Assembly (NCBI GenBank): GCA_900317155.1
Contig: ONFO01000004.1
Location: 62,001-126,000 of the forward strand
Reading direction: 5' to 3'
Source: an uncultured Bacteroidales bacterium
GTDB taxonomy: Bacteria > Bacteroidota > Bacteroidia > Bacteroidales > F082
DNA length: 64,000 bases
Part shown: positions 6,697 through 16,395 of the stretch, one piece after another
Position numbering within the stretch: the first letter of the stretch is position 1
Layout: each line of letters begins with the position of its first letter
Made by a program: the position numbers and the translations under genes
The notes under the pieces: model-generated
Told to the model about the DNA's origin: nothing
Seen by the model: only the letters and a program-made list of their open reading frames with translations
Databases searched by the model: none

Positions 6697-8948
6697 GAAA
6701 GACCTTATTTATTATGGCCTTCCTGCTTGGTTGCATAGGCCTCAGTGCACAGGAGTATCACATGAAAGTCTTCAATACAGCATTCATGCTTTATGATAAG
6801 GATGTGAGCACTATTGAAGAATTTCGTTTTAATGGCGAACACATGTTCATTAACGACGACAATGGAGGTAATACACTGAATATCAGAGATATTGACAGCA
6901 TTATTTTCAGGCAAGAGTCACCACACACGGGCGACACAGTTTACATCACCTACAACGGTAATTCTGTAACGGTGGACAATCCTTTCGCTGATGACGGGGT
7001 TCAAATCCATACAGAAGGTGCTTTCGTTGATGTGGAATCTTGGAGGATGGATGTTCCATACGTAGTTTCCGGTAGCTCGGATAATGGCAGGTTAATCTAT
7101 TACAGCATGACATCTTTCCATTTGACCCTCGACAACTTATCCTTATCCAACCCTTCTACTGTCGCTATTGCAATGGGCGTTTATGTTCCCGTAACACTGA
7201 GACTCAAAGGCACTTCAACACTTGCCGACGGCGCTAACGGTCCACAAGTAGGGACAATGGATATGCCTTGTGAACTTACCATAAACGGCCCGGGAACGCT
7301 ACAAATAACAGGCAATGCCAAACATGCCATGAACATCGAAGGTCCTATCACCATCAACTCGGGCACTATCCGTATCCTTGACTCCGACAGCGATGGCATT
7401 CACGGTAGCAGCAACCTGACTTGGAACGGCGGTACGCTTGAAATTGTTTCAGCCGGTTCAGATGGCCTTGACATTTCGGGTAACGTCACCATCCAAGGCG
7501 GGGATCTCAACATCAACACCACGGCGGAAAGCCAAAGAGGTATCAAAGTATCGGGCATTTTTACCATGAACGACGGCTCCCTTACCCTCAACACGAGCGG
7601 TGCGGACAGCAAAGGCATCAAGGCCGACAGCCTAGTTTATATTTATGGCGGAACGCTTACCATCGCCAACTCCGGCGACATGTCGAAAGGCATCAAGGCT
7701 GACGGCGACATCAACATTTCGGGCGGCACCATCGACATCACATCCTCGGGCAGCACCATCCTGCAGTTGGTCAACAACCAAAACGAGCCTGCCTATTGCA
7801 CGGCCATCAAATGCGACACTGATATCAACATCACAGGCGGTGACTTCACTATCACCCTGCCCACCACCAATCACGGTGGGAAGAGCATTAGCGCCGATGG
7901 CAATTTGAGCATCAGTGGCGGTGACTTCACCATCACTACGCAAGGTGACGGCGCCACCTACACCATCAGTGGAAACAACAAAGATGCATACACTTCATCA
8001 TGCCTAAAAAGCGAAGGCAATATGGAACTGCTTGGCGGTAACTTCAACCTCACCAGCACCGGTCGTGGTGGCAAGGGCATCAACGTGGGCGGCACTCTTG
8101 TCATCGGGCAGGAAGGTGCCAACAATGACGACCTCACCCTCAATGTCACCACCAGCGGCGAGCGCATCACCATCACACAAGGTGGCGGTGGCCCATGGGG
8201 CGGTGGCGACTATGCCAACCCGAAAGGCGTCAAAGCCCAAGGCAACCTGACCATCAACAGCGGCAACGTCACCGTACACTGCACCCAGACGCAAAACGAA
8301 GGCGGCGAGTGCATCGAAAGCAAAGCCACGCTGACCATCAACGGAGGCAACATCGAGGCCTATTCCGTGAAAGACGACGCTGTGAATGCGGCCCAAAACC
8401 TCACCATCAACGGAGGCATCTACTACGCCCACAGCGACAACAACGACGGCACCGACTCGAACGGCACGATGTTCCTCAACGGTGGCCTCAACATCTCCAA
8501 CGGGGCCCGTTCGCCTGAAGAAGGCTTCGACTGCGACAACAACCAATTCAAAATTACAGGTAGCACCAGCATTGGCACTGGTGGTGGCACCAGCAACCCA
8601 AGCACGAATGTCTGCACTCAGCCATCGCTGAAGATCAACACACAACATGGCTATGCCATTCAGATTCTAAAATCTGACGGCACGGTCATCTGTACCTACC
8701 AATGCCCCACCTTCACGGGCAGCGGAGGCGGTTGGCCTGGTGGTGGCAATAATATGGTCATGCTTTTCACTGACCCACAGCTGCAAACGGGACAATCGTA
8801 CATCGTGAAATACAACGGTACCATCAGCGGCGGCACCAACTGGAACGGCTACTACACGGGCAATGTCACCTACACTGGCGGACAAAGTGTCAATGTGAAT
8901 GTCAATTCGATGGTGACCACGGTGAATGCTGGAGGTGGAGGATGGTAA
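6693..8948 (+). CDS. Secreted beta-helix carbohydrate-binding protein (DUF4353-like)
   Basis: A 751-residue secreted protein. After the signal peptide (about residues 1-19) comes an N-terminal module like that of the upstream gene (LNIRDIDSIIF). Residues about 100-640 consist of short repeats such as GDINISGGTIDITSSG, GNLTINSGNVTVHC and ATLTINGGNIEAYS, each a turn of a parallel beta-helix. This matches the carbohydrate-binding family typified by Cthe_2159, which binds acidic polysaccharide such as pectate. The C-terminus is rich in glycine and shows no T9SS sorting domain, so the route to the surface is unclear; the partner protein upstream has one. The ligand is inferred from the family only. 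Confidence 0.78.
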   Translation: MRKTLFIMAFLLGCIGLSAQEYHMKVFNTAFMLYDKDVSTIEEFRFNGEHMFINDDNGGNTLNIRDIDSIIFRQESPHTGDTVYITYNGNSVTVDNPFADDGVQIHTEGAFVDVESWRMDVPYVVSGSSDNGRLIYYSMTSFHLTLDNLSLSNPSTVAIAMGVYVPVTLRLKGTSTLADGANGPQVGTMDMPCELTINGPGTLQITGNAKHAMNIEGPITINSGTIRILDSDSDGIHGSSNLTWNGGTLEIVSAGSDGLDISGNVTIQGGDLNINTTAESQRGIKVSGIFTMNDGSLTLNTSGADSKGIKADSLVYIYGGTLTIANSGDMSKGIKADGDINISGGTIDITSSGSTILQLVNNQNEPAYCTAIKCDTDINITGGDFTITLPTTNHGGKSISADGNLSISGGDFTITTQGDGATYTISGNNKDAYTSSCLKSEGNMELLGGNFNLTSTGRGGKGINVGGTLVIGQEGANNDDLTLNVTTSGERITITQGGGGPWGGGDYANPKGVKAQGNLTINSGNVTVHCTQTQNEGGECIESKATLTINGGNIEAYSVKDDAVNAAQNLTINGGIYYAHSDNNDGTDSNGTMFLNGGLNISNGARSPEEGFDCDNNQFKITGSTSIGTGGGTSNPSTNVCTQPSLKINTQHGYAIQILKSDGTVICTYQCPTFTGSGGGWPGGGNNMVMLFTDPQLQTGQSYIVKYNGTISGGTNWNGYYTGNVTYTGGQSVNVNVNSMVTTVNAGGGGW

Positions 8949-9568
8949 ACCCCAATATTTTAGCACACGTCGAGCAGGAAATTCTCCCACGCTACGACCA
9001 TTTCGATGCCGCCCATCAACGTAATCATGCCGATGAAGTCATCGAAAGGAGTTTGGCCTTGGCCAAACATTACGATGTGGACGAGAACATGGTCTACGCC
9101 ATTGCCGCGTACCATGACACAGGGCTTTGCGAGGGACGTGACACCCATCATCTCGTTTCAGGGCGCATTATCCGAGAGGACAGGAAGTTACGAGAATGGT
9201 TCGATGAAGGCCAAATCGAGACCATGGCTCAGGCTGCGGAAGATCATCGCGCCTCAAACGGTCATGAGCCACGGTCCATATACGGCAAAATCGTGGCCGA
9301 AGCCGACCGACTCATCACACCCGAAAAAGTCATACGACGCACCATACAATTCACGCAAGACCACTTCCCCGATTATGACAAGGAGCAACAATACCAACGC
9401 TTTCGAGAACATCTGTTGGAAAAATATTCCGACACAGGCTATCTCCGCCTTTGGATTCCTGAATCGGACAATGCTGTACGGTTGGAAGAATTGAGAAAAA
9501 TCATTAGAGATGAGAACAAAATGAGGGACGCTTTTGAGCAGGAATGGAACAAATTGAGCAAGAGGTAA
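8942..9568 (+). CDS. HD-domain phosphohydrolase
   Basis: A cytoplasmic 208-residue protein with the metal-binding motifs of the HD superfamily: RNHADEV, AAYHDTG and an AEADRL segment with the later Asp. HD enzymes hydrolyse phosphate esters of nucleotides or related compounds; the substrate here is unknown. It overlaps the end of the beta-helix gene by seven bases, suggesting co-transcription, although the functions have no clear link. It ends before a convergent hairpin shared with the large T9SS surface gene. Confidence 0.82.
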   Translation: MVNPNILAHVEQEILPRYDHFDAAHQRNHADEVIERSLALAKHYDVDENMVYAIAAYHDTGLCEGRDTHHLVSGRIIREDRKLREWFDEGQIETMAQAAEDHRASNGHEPRSIYGKIVAEADRLITPEKVIRRTIQFTQDHFPDYDKEQQYQRFREHLLEKYSDTGYLRLWIPESDNAVRLEELRKIIRDENKMRDAFEQEWNKLSKR

Positions 9569-9752
9569 GTACTAATCGGAGGTGTTCAATTCATATCGTT
9601 TTCACTTATTCACACACTACCGTACAAGCTGGTCAACATTTGAAAAGAGAAAATCCCTGCAACGCGGCATCGCGGGACTTCCCCAAAAACATCATACGAC
9701 CAAACAGCCGGAAGGGATAAAAGTGATTTAAATTGTTGATTGTTTAATTGTT

Positions 9753-9802
9753 AAGCTGTAAGCCATAAGCTTAGTTGTCACCAAACTTATAGCTTACAGC
9801 TT
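9753..9802. terminator. Bidirectional hairpin between convergent genes
   Basis: The arms AAGCTGTAAGC (9753-9763) and GCTTACAGCTT (9792-9802) pair perfectly, and the inner part adds seven pairs with two mismatches. It lies five bases past the stop of the 9807 gene and about 185 bases past the HD gene. The motif CTGTAAGCTATAAG looks like a dispersed repeat as well as a terminator. A type A half-repeat (TTGTTGATTGTTTAATTG) precedes it at about 9733-9750. The rest of 9569-9752 holds nothing recognisable. Confidence 0.6.
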
Positions 9803-9806
9803 TAAA

Positions 9807-12800
9807 TCATCTCACTACAACCTTCTGGACCTTCACACTGTCGCTGTTGATGAGGCGGAGTATATAGATGCCAGGAGCGGCGTTGATGGCTTTGCTGACG
9901 CTGCCGTTGACGGTTTCGCTGCTGAGGACGCGACCATTGATGTCAATGACTTGCAGGGTGGCTTCGCCTTCGTTGCTAATGATCCAGTTACCATTGCTGA
10001 AGAACGCAAAACCAGATTCATTGGCGTCCTCACTTGCACCATTAGTAACGAACACCAGCTTGAAGCGGCTTTCGTAATCCGTCACTAGTGCTTCAAAGTT
10101 GTAACTCGGGTTAACAAGCAGGTCAACGTCATTGCCAGTCTTGTTATCGATAAGGTGGAGATAGCTGAATGTGACTCCTTCATTGTTGAAACTCAGCGTA
10201 TAGCTGCCGTTTTCCGTAGCCTTGAAGTTAAGCGGCATCTCACCCATGCCTTCGGCACAGACAACGGCAAGTTCCTCGTTGTTCTGCGGAATGTAGATAT
10301 TGGCCTCGCTGTCGCCAAAATAGAACTTCGTCAGTTTGCTGCCTTCATTAAAGCTAATGATGGCATTGTCAATGAAGGCCGCTGAACCTCTCGAAGCGCC
10401 ACGCATATCTGTATGGGCCAAAGCGACGTTCAAGCTACCGTTTGAATATGCTCCTTCGGGCAAACCTCTGCTGAAAATGACAAACTCGTCGTCATCAGAT
10501 TCAGCCTTCACCATAATACCCGTGCAAGGTGCAATTCTATTGTCAGGATTGGCATATTCCGAAACCGCAGTAATGGCCGTGCCAACATCATTCATCTTGT
10601 AATAACTCCGATTGACATACGCATTGAAGGTTAATGGATTGCCCACAAGGTTCCAACCCCTAAACGACATGTCATTGTTCACATTCTCCTCCGCAAAAAC
10701 AAGGCCTTCCGAGGCACTCTCGCCGGAATGGATATCACCAGTGAGGGAAAGGGTGACATCACTCTTATTGGAATAGAGATAGCCTTTCCCATTAAACAGT
10801 TTGAATTCTCCCGAATGAGCCTTGTAGTTTTCCCATTCCTTACCAATGCCATCGACAAGTACGGGGCTTTGGTTGAACCTGTACAAATCATAGTCACCTA
10901 CCGTCATCAAGTTGACATTTGCAGGATTAATACCTTGATAATCCGTAATCGGCGAAGCAATGAAATTCCATTTTCCACCATTATCACGGCCTACAACACT
11001 TTTCTCTATGGTAGCCAGCACAGTAGTGTTAGTGATAAACTGCCCGCCATCCTTAATGACCAACTGATTCACATCGGAGGTGGATGCTTGCTCGGTTATC
11101 ATGGTCTTTCCACTTTGGATGGTCAGTGACTTGCCTTCATTCACTTTCAGCGAACTCAAATTCGCATCAGTATCTAAATTGCAGTCGCCGTTGATCAAGA
11201 CATAGTCGCCTTCCGAAGGAACGCCCTGCGTCCAATTGTTCGCATCGCTCCACAAACCACTCTTTGCATTACCTTCAAAAACATTGGGGTCGTAGATGCG
11301 GATTCCATCAACAAACATTGTACTTATTTGATTATTGTTGTCACTAAAGCCTTGATACCTGAAACCAACAAGAATGAAATCATATTGCGCATAGTCACCC
11401 AACGACAGGGTTTTAGTGCTAACATGTCGGAAAACTTCATCATTCTCACTTACGATTTCACCGCCTTCATAAGCTTGACCAATTGGAATCCAAGTGTGTC
11501 CATTGTTGGTAGAAACCAACACCGTGGAAGTTCCAATCAACTCATCTAGCCATACTTCCACCCAAGCTCTAAAGGTGAGTTGCGTTGTAGGCGTCACCTT
11601 GACAGGACGCAAACTGAGATAGCTTGAAGTATAGCACCCCGGCGAAACACTAGCCATACCATTTGTTCCTCCCCATAATGACGGAGAACAATAATAATAA
11701 GGAGGATCATTAGTGCCCCAAGTATTCCAGCATGTATTGTTGAAATCCTCGATGTAAGGTGTATCGTAGCTAATCTCAAAAATTTCGCATCCTTCGCAAG
11801 TATGCTCATAAGAACTACACAACACCTCTCCATCATTAATTTCGTCACCCGCTTCATGAGAAGCAATTATAGTCGTCCAATCAGAGCCATAGATAGTAAA
11901 GGAGCATTCTGCGTCATATTCTCCTCCTGCAACCCAAATGAATCTATACGTTTCGTCAGGGCACAAAGGCAAATAACCAGTTAATGGACTATTATTTACG
12001 GTAACCGTAAGTTGAGCCACTTCCTTGTTATCGCTATTGCGCACAACACTGATATGTGCATTATCATCCCATCCGTCATCGCTTTCGTCTTCCAAAACAT
12101 AACGGATTCGGCAAGCGTCGTCGCAAAGCGGGGTAGTGAAAGTGATTTCCTTCCAACCGCTTTCGTTATCATTTCCACAAACGGCTTTCACACGCGCCTT
12201 GTAAGTGGCGCCAGGAGTAAGATTGTCAAAATCATAGCTTGACTCGTTAACGATTTCAGGCTCAGTCCATGAATTATCAACAGACCAAGATAGTTTCCAT
12301 TGCTCCTCATCACCTCCTTGGTCCCAAGTCATCGTAGCAGAGGTAGCTCTTGCCCATACATCCAAATTCTTCGGGGGGAAGCATACGCCTTCGCAGACAT
12401 GCACAAATGAGCCCAACACCTGTTCATACTCCAACTCATAACATTCCGCAACAGAAAGCAACTCGTTTCCGTCAGAACCATAGATAGTAAAAGAGCCGCC
12501 TTCACAATCCCCATACCAAACAATGCTGTAATCGCCCGGGCAAAAGGCGAGTTCACCCGAGCCTTCATTCATTGTCAGCCACGCTATCTCCGTCTCATCA
12601 TCCATGAAGGCAATAGTCGCCTCATCCCAACCAGTAAAACCGTTTGCAGTATAGCTGATGTTGCACTTGTTCTCAGGGTCACAGAAATCCGTTGTAAACC
12701 ATTGTTCATAGGTCCAATCGCTGTAACCATCCACGATGCCGCAATTGGCACGCATCTTCACGGTGTATTCAGTCGCAGGAGTGAGATTGGTGAACGTGTA

Positions 12801-15761
12801 TGAATTGTTGGTAACATCAATGAGATGCGCTTCATCCTCGTTCAAACAAATCTGCCAAGCCGTTTCCTGACCATAGGATGTCCAGTTAAGTGTGGCATAG
12901 GTAGATGCGATGTCTGAAACCGTGAAATCAATCTGTTCAGGACAAGCAACTTCAGTGGTGAAATATTTCGGGTTTGACCAATCGCTATAACCATCCACAC
13001 CTCCACAGTTAGCACGCACCTTCACGTTATATGAGGTTGCAGGAGTGAGTCCAGAGATAGTGTAGGTATTGTTAATAACGTCAACGAGATGCGCTTCATC
13101 ATTATTCACACAAATCTGCCAAGCTGTTTCTTGGCCATCGGATGTCCAGTTAATTGTAGCAGAGGTGGTTGCAACCTCCGAAACCGTTAAATTAATAAGC
13201 TGAGGGCAGGCGACACCTGTTGTGAAGCTAACAGGATCTGACCAAGCACCGTACACGACAGGGTCTCCGCAGTTACCGCGCACCCAAGCGTAATATGAAG
13301 TCTGAGGAGCCAGTCCGCCGACGGTACCAGGATTGGTAGTCACCTCATGCAGATTTTCCGCCACTAGTTCCTCAGGCAATGTATTGTCGGTAGCGACGTA
13401 AATCTGCCAAGCGTCAGACCCGCCATTATCGGTCCAACTGAAGGTGGCGGTATGTCCAGTAGCTTCCACAAATGCCATATTATCCGGTTCCTCGCAGTCA
13501 GGGGCAAGCTCCACAGTGATGTCATCAACTATCACATATTTATTGTCATTAGTGGCAGCTTCCATCTTTAGGGCGATATAGTTGCCCGTCACGTTAGTGA
13601 ATTTCACTTTGAATTTGGTTTTGTCTATGGTAAGGTTGTTGCCAGTGGCGCCAATTGGCACAAAAGTGCTGGCATCCCAAGGATTGGTCATCACACCCAC
13701 AATGATGTTTGAATCCGGACGGTTACTATAGCGAAGTCGAGCTGTGAACGTGATTCTCTTGACATTAAGGTCTTCCATAGGTGGCAGGATAGCATACTGG
13801 TCTTGTGGGTCAGTTAAATAATAGGAAACGAAATACAAGTAATAATCGTTATTCATGTATGTGGTAACCGCAGGACAGCCTTTGTAATTGTTATTCGTGG
13901 TAGTGTTGATGTAGCTCCAGCATTGGGGCAGGTTATTGGTGGGGAAAGTTGTCGAGTAACCGCTAGTATAACTATCGAAATCTTCACTCCACGGGAAGTC
14001 GGAAATGGCTTCACATAAGGTCGTGAAACCGATAGGGTCACTATAGAGACTAATGCTGTTGGGGTTATTATTGTCGCAGTAAGCAGCAACGCGCACCTGA
14101 TAGTCGGTATTAGGTTCGAGACCTGTCAGTGTGAAGGGATTCGTCGTCACTTGGGAGGTAAAGGGAGTCCAAGTCGTTTCGGTTTCCTTCTTATACTGTA
14201 TCTTCCAAGCCGTTTCTCCACCGCCCGGAGTCCAACTCAGGTCGACGGAATTGGAAGTGTTGCTGTGTTCGACCATGGCCAAGTTGCTTGGCGCGTCGCA
14301 GTTCGGAATTGTCTCTACGATTATGTCGTCAATCAAAACACCACAATAATAAGTTGTGCTACTACTAGGCGCTGACATCTTGAAGGCAATGTAGCCACCG
14401 CTACCGCTATAACCACTGAATGGAACAACGTACTTCTCATAATCTTCCGAAGTAAGATTGATGGTTTCCACTTCGGTGAATGTGGAAGCATTGGTTGGGT
14501 CTGTCATCACACCCACTATAATAATGCCGTCATAAGAGGAAATATAACGACGTGCATAAAACTGGATTCTCAAATCACTCACATTCTCCATGACAGGTAA
14601 GATGGCATACTGATCCCTTGGGGAATAAGAATAACGATAAGAATAGAATCTCAGATGGTTATTACCCGAATGAGAATAACTACTCTGATTGAAAATCAAG
14701 GGATAGCCTTTGTATCCGTTTTCTGTGGTTGTATTGATGTAGTTCCAGCATTGAGGAAGATTGTTGACGCCAGTTGATGTGGTTCCCGCATAACTATCGA
14801 GGTCATCCTCCATAGGCAATTCAACATAGTCGCAAGCCGTCGTGAAACTGATTTCGGTCGTTACGCTTTCGTTTTCGCCATAGAGGGCTTTAATGCGAAA
14901 GTCGTAGTCAGTCGTAGCATACAAACCGTTAATTGTTAACGAAGTGGAAGTTTCATCCAAGCTCGTCCAATCGGTTGGCCAAGCATCAGTTGAGGTTTTG
15001 TATTGGTATTGGTAGCCAGTAACATTGTCGCTGGGGCTTGTCCATGTGAAACTGACGCTATTGGGGGTAATGCTGCTTATTACTGGTTTCACTCTCGGAT
15101 AGGCCGTGGGGATATAGGTGAATGTAGTTTTGGGGAGAAAGTTCCGTTGGATAAAAGTCCCGTTTTCTAGAGATCCCCCAAGTGAGGCACCAGTAGCTGT
15201 GACACCGTACCAATAGATTTCAGATCCATGACTACCTATTGTTGTCTGATTGAAACCCACCAAAAGGTTGCCGCCTGTGTATGAAAAAGGCATGTCAAAC
15301 ACAACCGCCATCTCGTTGCTGGCGATGGAGAGGTTGCCTTCATACACCTGAGTCATACCCATCCAATCCTGAAGAGTTGACAAGGTGGTTTCGTTTGTTT
15401 CTACCAAATAAACTTTGAACGAGGCATTGCCCCAGCTGGACGATGCAGTTGAAGAATGGAAAGTCATCTTGGTAATTTGGCCGTTGGCCATGTCGGCGAG
15501 GCTCGTTGCCGGAATGATAAACTGGCTACTTATCAGCTTCCAATCAACAAAATAAGCATAAACAGGAACATATTGGTTCACGGTAGTTCCCGAGTTCACT
15601 GTGAGCTGCATGGTGTTGAATTCATTAATATTGCCCGTCTCAAAATTGGAAGTGGCAACTGAACTGTTTTGCGCATTTGCGAACCAAGGCGCAAAAAGTG
15701 TCATCATCAGAAGGAGAAGAAACGTTCCACTCCACCCTTTAATTTTTTGTAAATACTTCAT
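9807..15761 (-). CDS. Giant T9SS surface protein with fibronectin-like repeats
   Basis: A 1984-residue secreted protein. It has a signal peptide ending FANAQ (about 1-31), an N-terminal beta-rich region, and a fibronectin type III domain near 218-305. Two related jelly-roll-like 'cleaved adhesin' segments follow (about 308-480 and 584-750, each with LPQCWNYINTTT or LPQCWSYINTTT and RDQYAILP or QDQYAILP), then further fibronectin modules (about 484-580, 755-850, 850-1024, 1124-1210). A third adhesin-like domain lies near 1324-1490. The last 65-70 residues are a type A sorting domain (LQVIDINGRVLS, APGIYILRL). It should be exported by the T9SS and attached to the surface. Adhesion or polymer binding is likely; no enzymatic domain is seen. 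Confidence 0.88.
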   Translation of the reverse strand: MKYLQKIKGWSGTFLLLLMMTLFAPWFANAQNSSVATSNFETGNINEFNTMQLTVNSGTTVNQYVPVYAYFVDWKLISSQFIIPATSLADMANGQITKMTFHSSTASSSWGNASFKVYLVETNETTLSTLQDWMGMTQVYEGNLSIASNEMAVVFDMPFSYTGGNLLVGFNQTTIGSHGSEIYWYGVTATGASLGGSLENGTFIQRNFLPKTTFTYIPTAYPRVKPVISSITPNSVSFTWTSPSDNVTGYQYQYKTSTDAWPTDWTSLDETSTSLTINGLYATTDYDFRIKALYGENESVTTEISFTTACDYVELPMEDDLDSYAGTTSTGVNNLPQCWNYINTTTENGYKGYPLIFNQSSYSHSGNNHLRFYSYRYSYSPRDQYAILPVMENVSDLRIQFYARRYISSYDGIIIVGVMTDPTNASTFTEVETINLTSEDYEKYVVPFSGYSGSGGYIAFKMSAPSSSTTYYCGVLIDDIIVETIPNCDAPSNLAMVEHSNTSNSVDLSWTPGGGETAWKIQYKKETETTWTPFTSQVTTNPFTLTGLEPNTDYQVRVAAYCDNNNPNSISLYSDPIGFTTLCEAISDFPWSEDFDSYTSGYSTTFPTNNLPQCWSYINTTTNNNYKGCPAVTTYMNNDYYLYFVSYYLTDPQDQYAILPPMEDLNVKRITFTARLRYSNRPDSNIIVGVMTNPWDASTFVPIGATGNNLTIDKTKFKVKFTNVTGNYIALKMEAATNDNKYVIVDDITVELAPDCEEPDNMAFVEATGHTATFSWTDNGGSDAWQIYVATDNTLPEELVAENLHEVTTNPGTVGGLAPQTSYYAWVRGNCGDPVVYGAWSDPVSFTTGVACPQLINLTVSEVATTSATINWTSDGQETAWQICVNNDEAHLVDVINNTYTISGLTPATSYNVKVRANCGGVDGYSDWSNPKYFTTEVACPEQIDFTVSDIASTYATLNWTSYGQETAWQICLNEDEAHLIDVTNNSYTFTNLTPATEYTVKMRANCGIVDGYSDWTYEQWFTTDFCDPENKCNISYTANGFTGWDEATIAFMDDETEIAWLTMNEGSGELAFCPGDYSIVWYGDCEGGSFTIYGSDGNELLSVAECYELEYEQVLGSFVHVCEGVCFPPKNLDVWARATSATMTWDQGGDEEQWKLSWSVDNSWTEPEIVNESSYDFDNLTPGATYKARVKAVCGNDNESGWKEITFTTPLCDDACRIRYVLEDESDDGWDDNAHISVVRNSDNKEVAQLTVTVNNSPLTGYLPLCPDETYRFIWVAGGEYDAECSFTIYGSDWTTIIASHEAGDEINDGEVLCSSYEHTCEGCEIFEISYDTPYIEDFNNTCWNTWGTNDPPYYYCSPSLWGGTNGMASVSPGCYTSSYLSLRPVKVTPTTQLTFRAWVEVWLDELIGTSTVLVSTNNGHTWIPIGQAYEGGEIVSENDEVFRHVSTKTLSLGDYAQYDFILVGFRYQGFSDNNNQISTMFVDGIRIYDPNVFEGNAKSGLWSDANNWTQGVPSEGDYVLINGDCNLDTDANLSSLKVNEGKSLTIQSGKTMITEQASTSDVNQLVIKDGGQFITNTTVLATIEKSVVGRDNGGKWNFIASPITDYQGINPANVNLMTVGDYDLYRFNQSPVLVDGIGKEWENYKAHSGEFKLFNGKGYLYSNKSDVTLSLTGDIHSGESASEGLVFAEENVNNDMSFRGWNLVGNPLTFNAYVNRSYYKMNDVGTAITAVSEYANPDNRIAPCTGIMVKAESDDDEFVIFSRGLPEGAYSNGSLNVALAHTDMRGASRGSAAFIDNAIISFNEGSKLTKFYFGDSEANIYIPQNNEELAVVCAEGMGEMPLNFKATENGSYTLSFNNEGVTFSYLHLIDNKTGNDVDLLVNPSYNFEALVTDYESRFKLVFVTNGASEDANESGFAFFSNGNWIISNEGEATLQVIDINGRVLSSETVNGSVSKAINAAPGIYILRLINSDSVKVQKVVVR

Positions 15762-15802
15762 TTTTAACTAATTTAATATTAATACTATAGATTTTTACCT
15801 TA

Positions 15803-15810
15803 CAAAGATA
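15803..15810 (-). promoter_or_regulatory. -7 box TATCTTTG for giant surface protein
   Basis: An exact TAnnTTTG match on the minus strand, 42 bases upstream of the ATG at 15761. It is divergent from the regulator promoter at 15889. Confidence 0.7.
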
Positions 15811-15888
15811 CAATTATTATCCAAATGATACAAAAAAGTTAAAAAAAAACAGAAAAACAAACATGCGAATATGTATCGAAAAAAGTCC

Positions 15889-15896
15889 TATCTTTG
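15889..15896 (+). promoter_or_regulatory. -7 box TATCTTTG for Fur-family gene
   Basis: Only seven bases separate this box from the ATG at 15904, so transcription should begin at or almost at the start codon. Confidence 0.65.
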
Positions 15897-15903
15897 CAAC
15901 CCA

Positions 15904-16320
15904 ATGGAAAAAGAGCAGCACCTTATTATATTAATGCAACAGCACGGCATCCGCCCCACAGCTAACCGCATTATCGTGGCAAAGACCTTGGCTGAAGCAT
16001 GCCGTCCCCTCACGATGGGCGAGCTAGATGACCACATTGGCAGCATCGACAAGTCGAGTATCTTCCGCACCTTGACAGTTTTCAAAGAGCAACACCTCGT
16101 CCATGTTCTTGAAGACAGCGAAGGCACTCGCTATGAACTCTGTCACAGCCACGACCATGCCATCAACAACGACATGCATGTACATTTCCACTGCGAAAGC
16201 TGCGGCGCCACCCTTTGCCTCGAAGACCTCCCTATCCCAAAAATGCATCTTCCAGATGGCTACGAAATGCAAAGCGCCAGCTTCATTATCAACGGACGAT
16301 GCCCAAAATGCAAAAAATAA
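15904..16320 (+). CDS. Fur-family metal-responsive repressor
   Basis: The chosen ATG gives 138 residues; the open frame from 15871 would run through the -7 box and is rejected. The N-terminal half is a winged helix (QQHGIRPTANRIIVAKTL, then KSSIFRTLTVF as recognition helix). The C-terminal half carries HSHDH, the CESCG pair and a terminal CPKCKK, which form the structural zinc site. It could be Zur-like, PerR-like or iron-sensing; sequence alone does not settle this. The gene is divergent from the giant surface protein and has its own near-leaderless promoter. Confidence 0.85.
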   Translation: MEKEQHLIILMQQHGIRPTANRIIVAKTLAEACRPLTMGELDDHIGSIDKSSIFRTLTVFKEQHLVHVLEDSEGTRYELCHSHDHAINNDMHVHFHCESCGATLCLEDLPIPKMHLPDGYEMQSASFIINGRCPKCKK

Positions 16321-16354
16321 TAGTCCTGCCACCTCTTCATATTTGTTTTTTATC

Positions 16355-16362
16355 TATTTTTG
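16355..16362 (+). promoter_or_regulatory. -7 box TATTTTTG for secreted protein
   Basis: An exact TAnnTTTG match 33 bases before the ATG at 16396. Confidence 0.6.
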
Positions 16363-16395
16363 AGGCCTAAAACACAACGACAAAATCATATCATC

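Noticed and set aside
15871..15903. Longer N-terminus of the Fur-family protein
   Set aside because: It would be translated from DNA holding the -7 box, so it cannot be in the mRNA.
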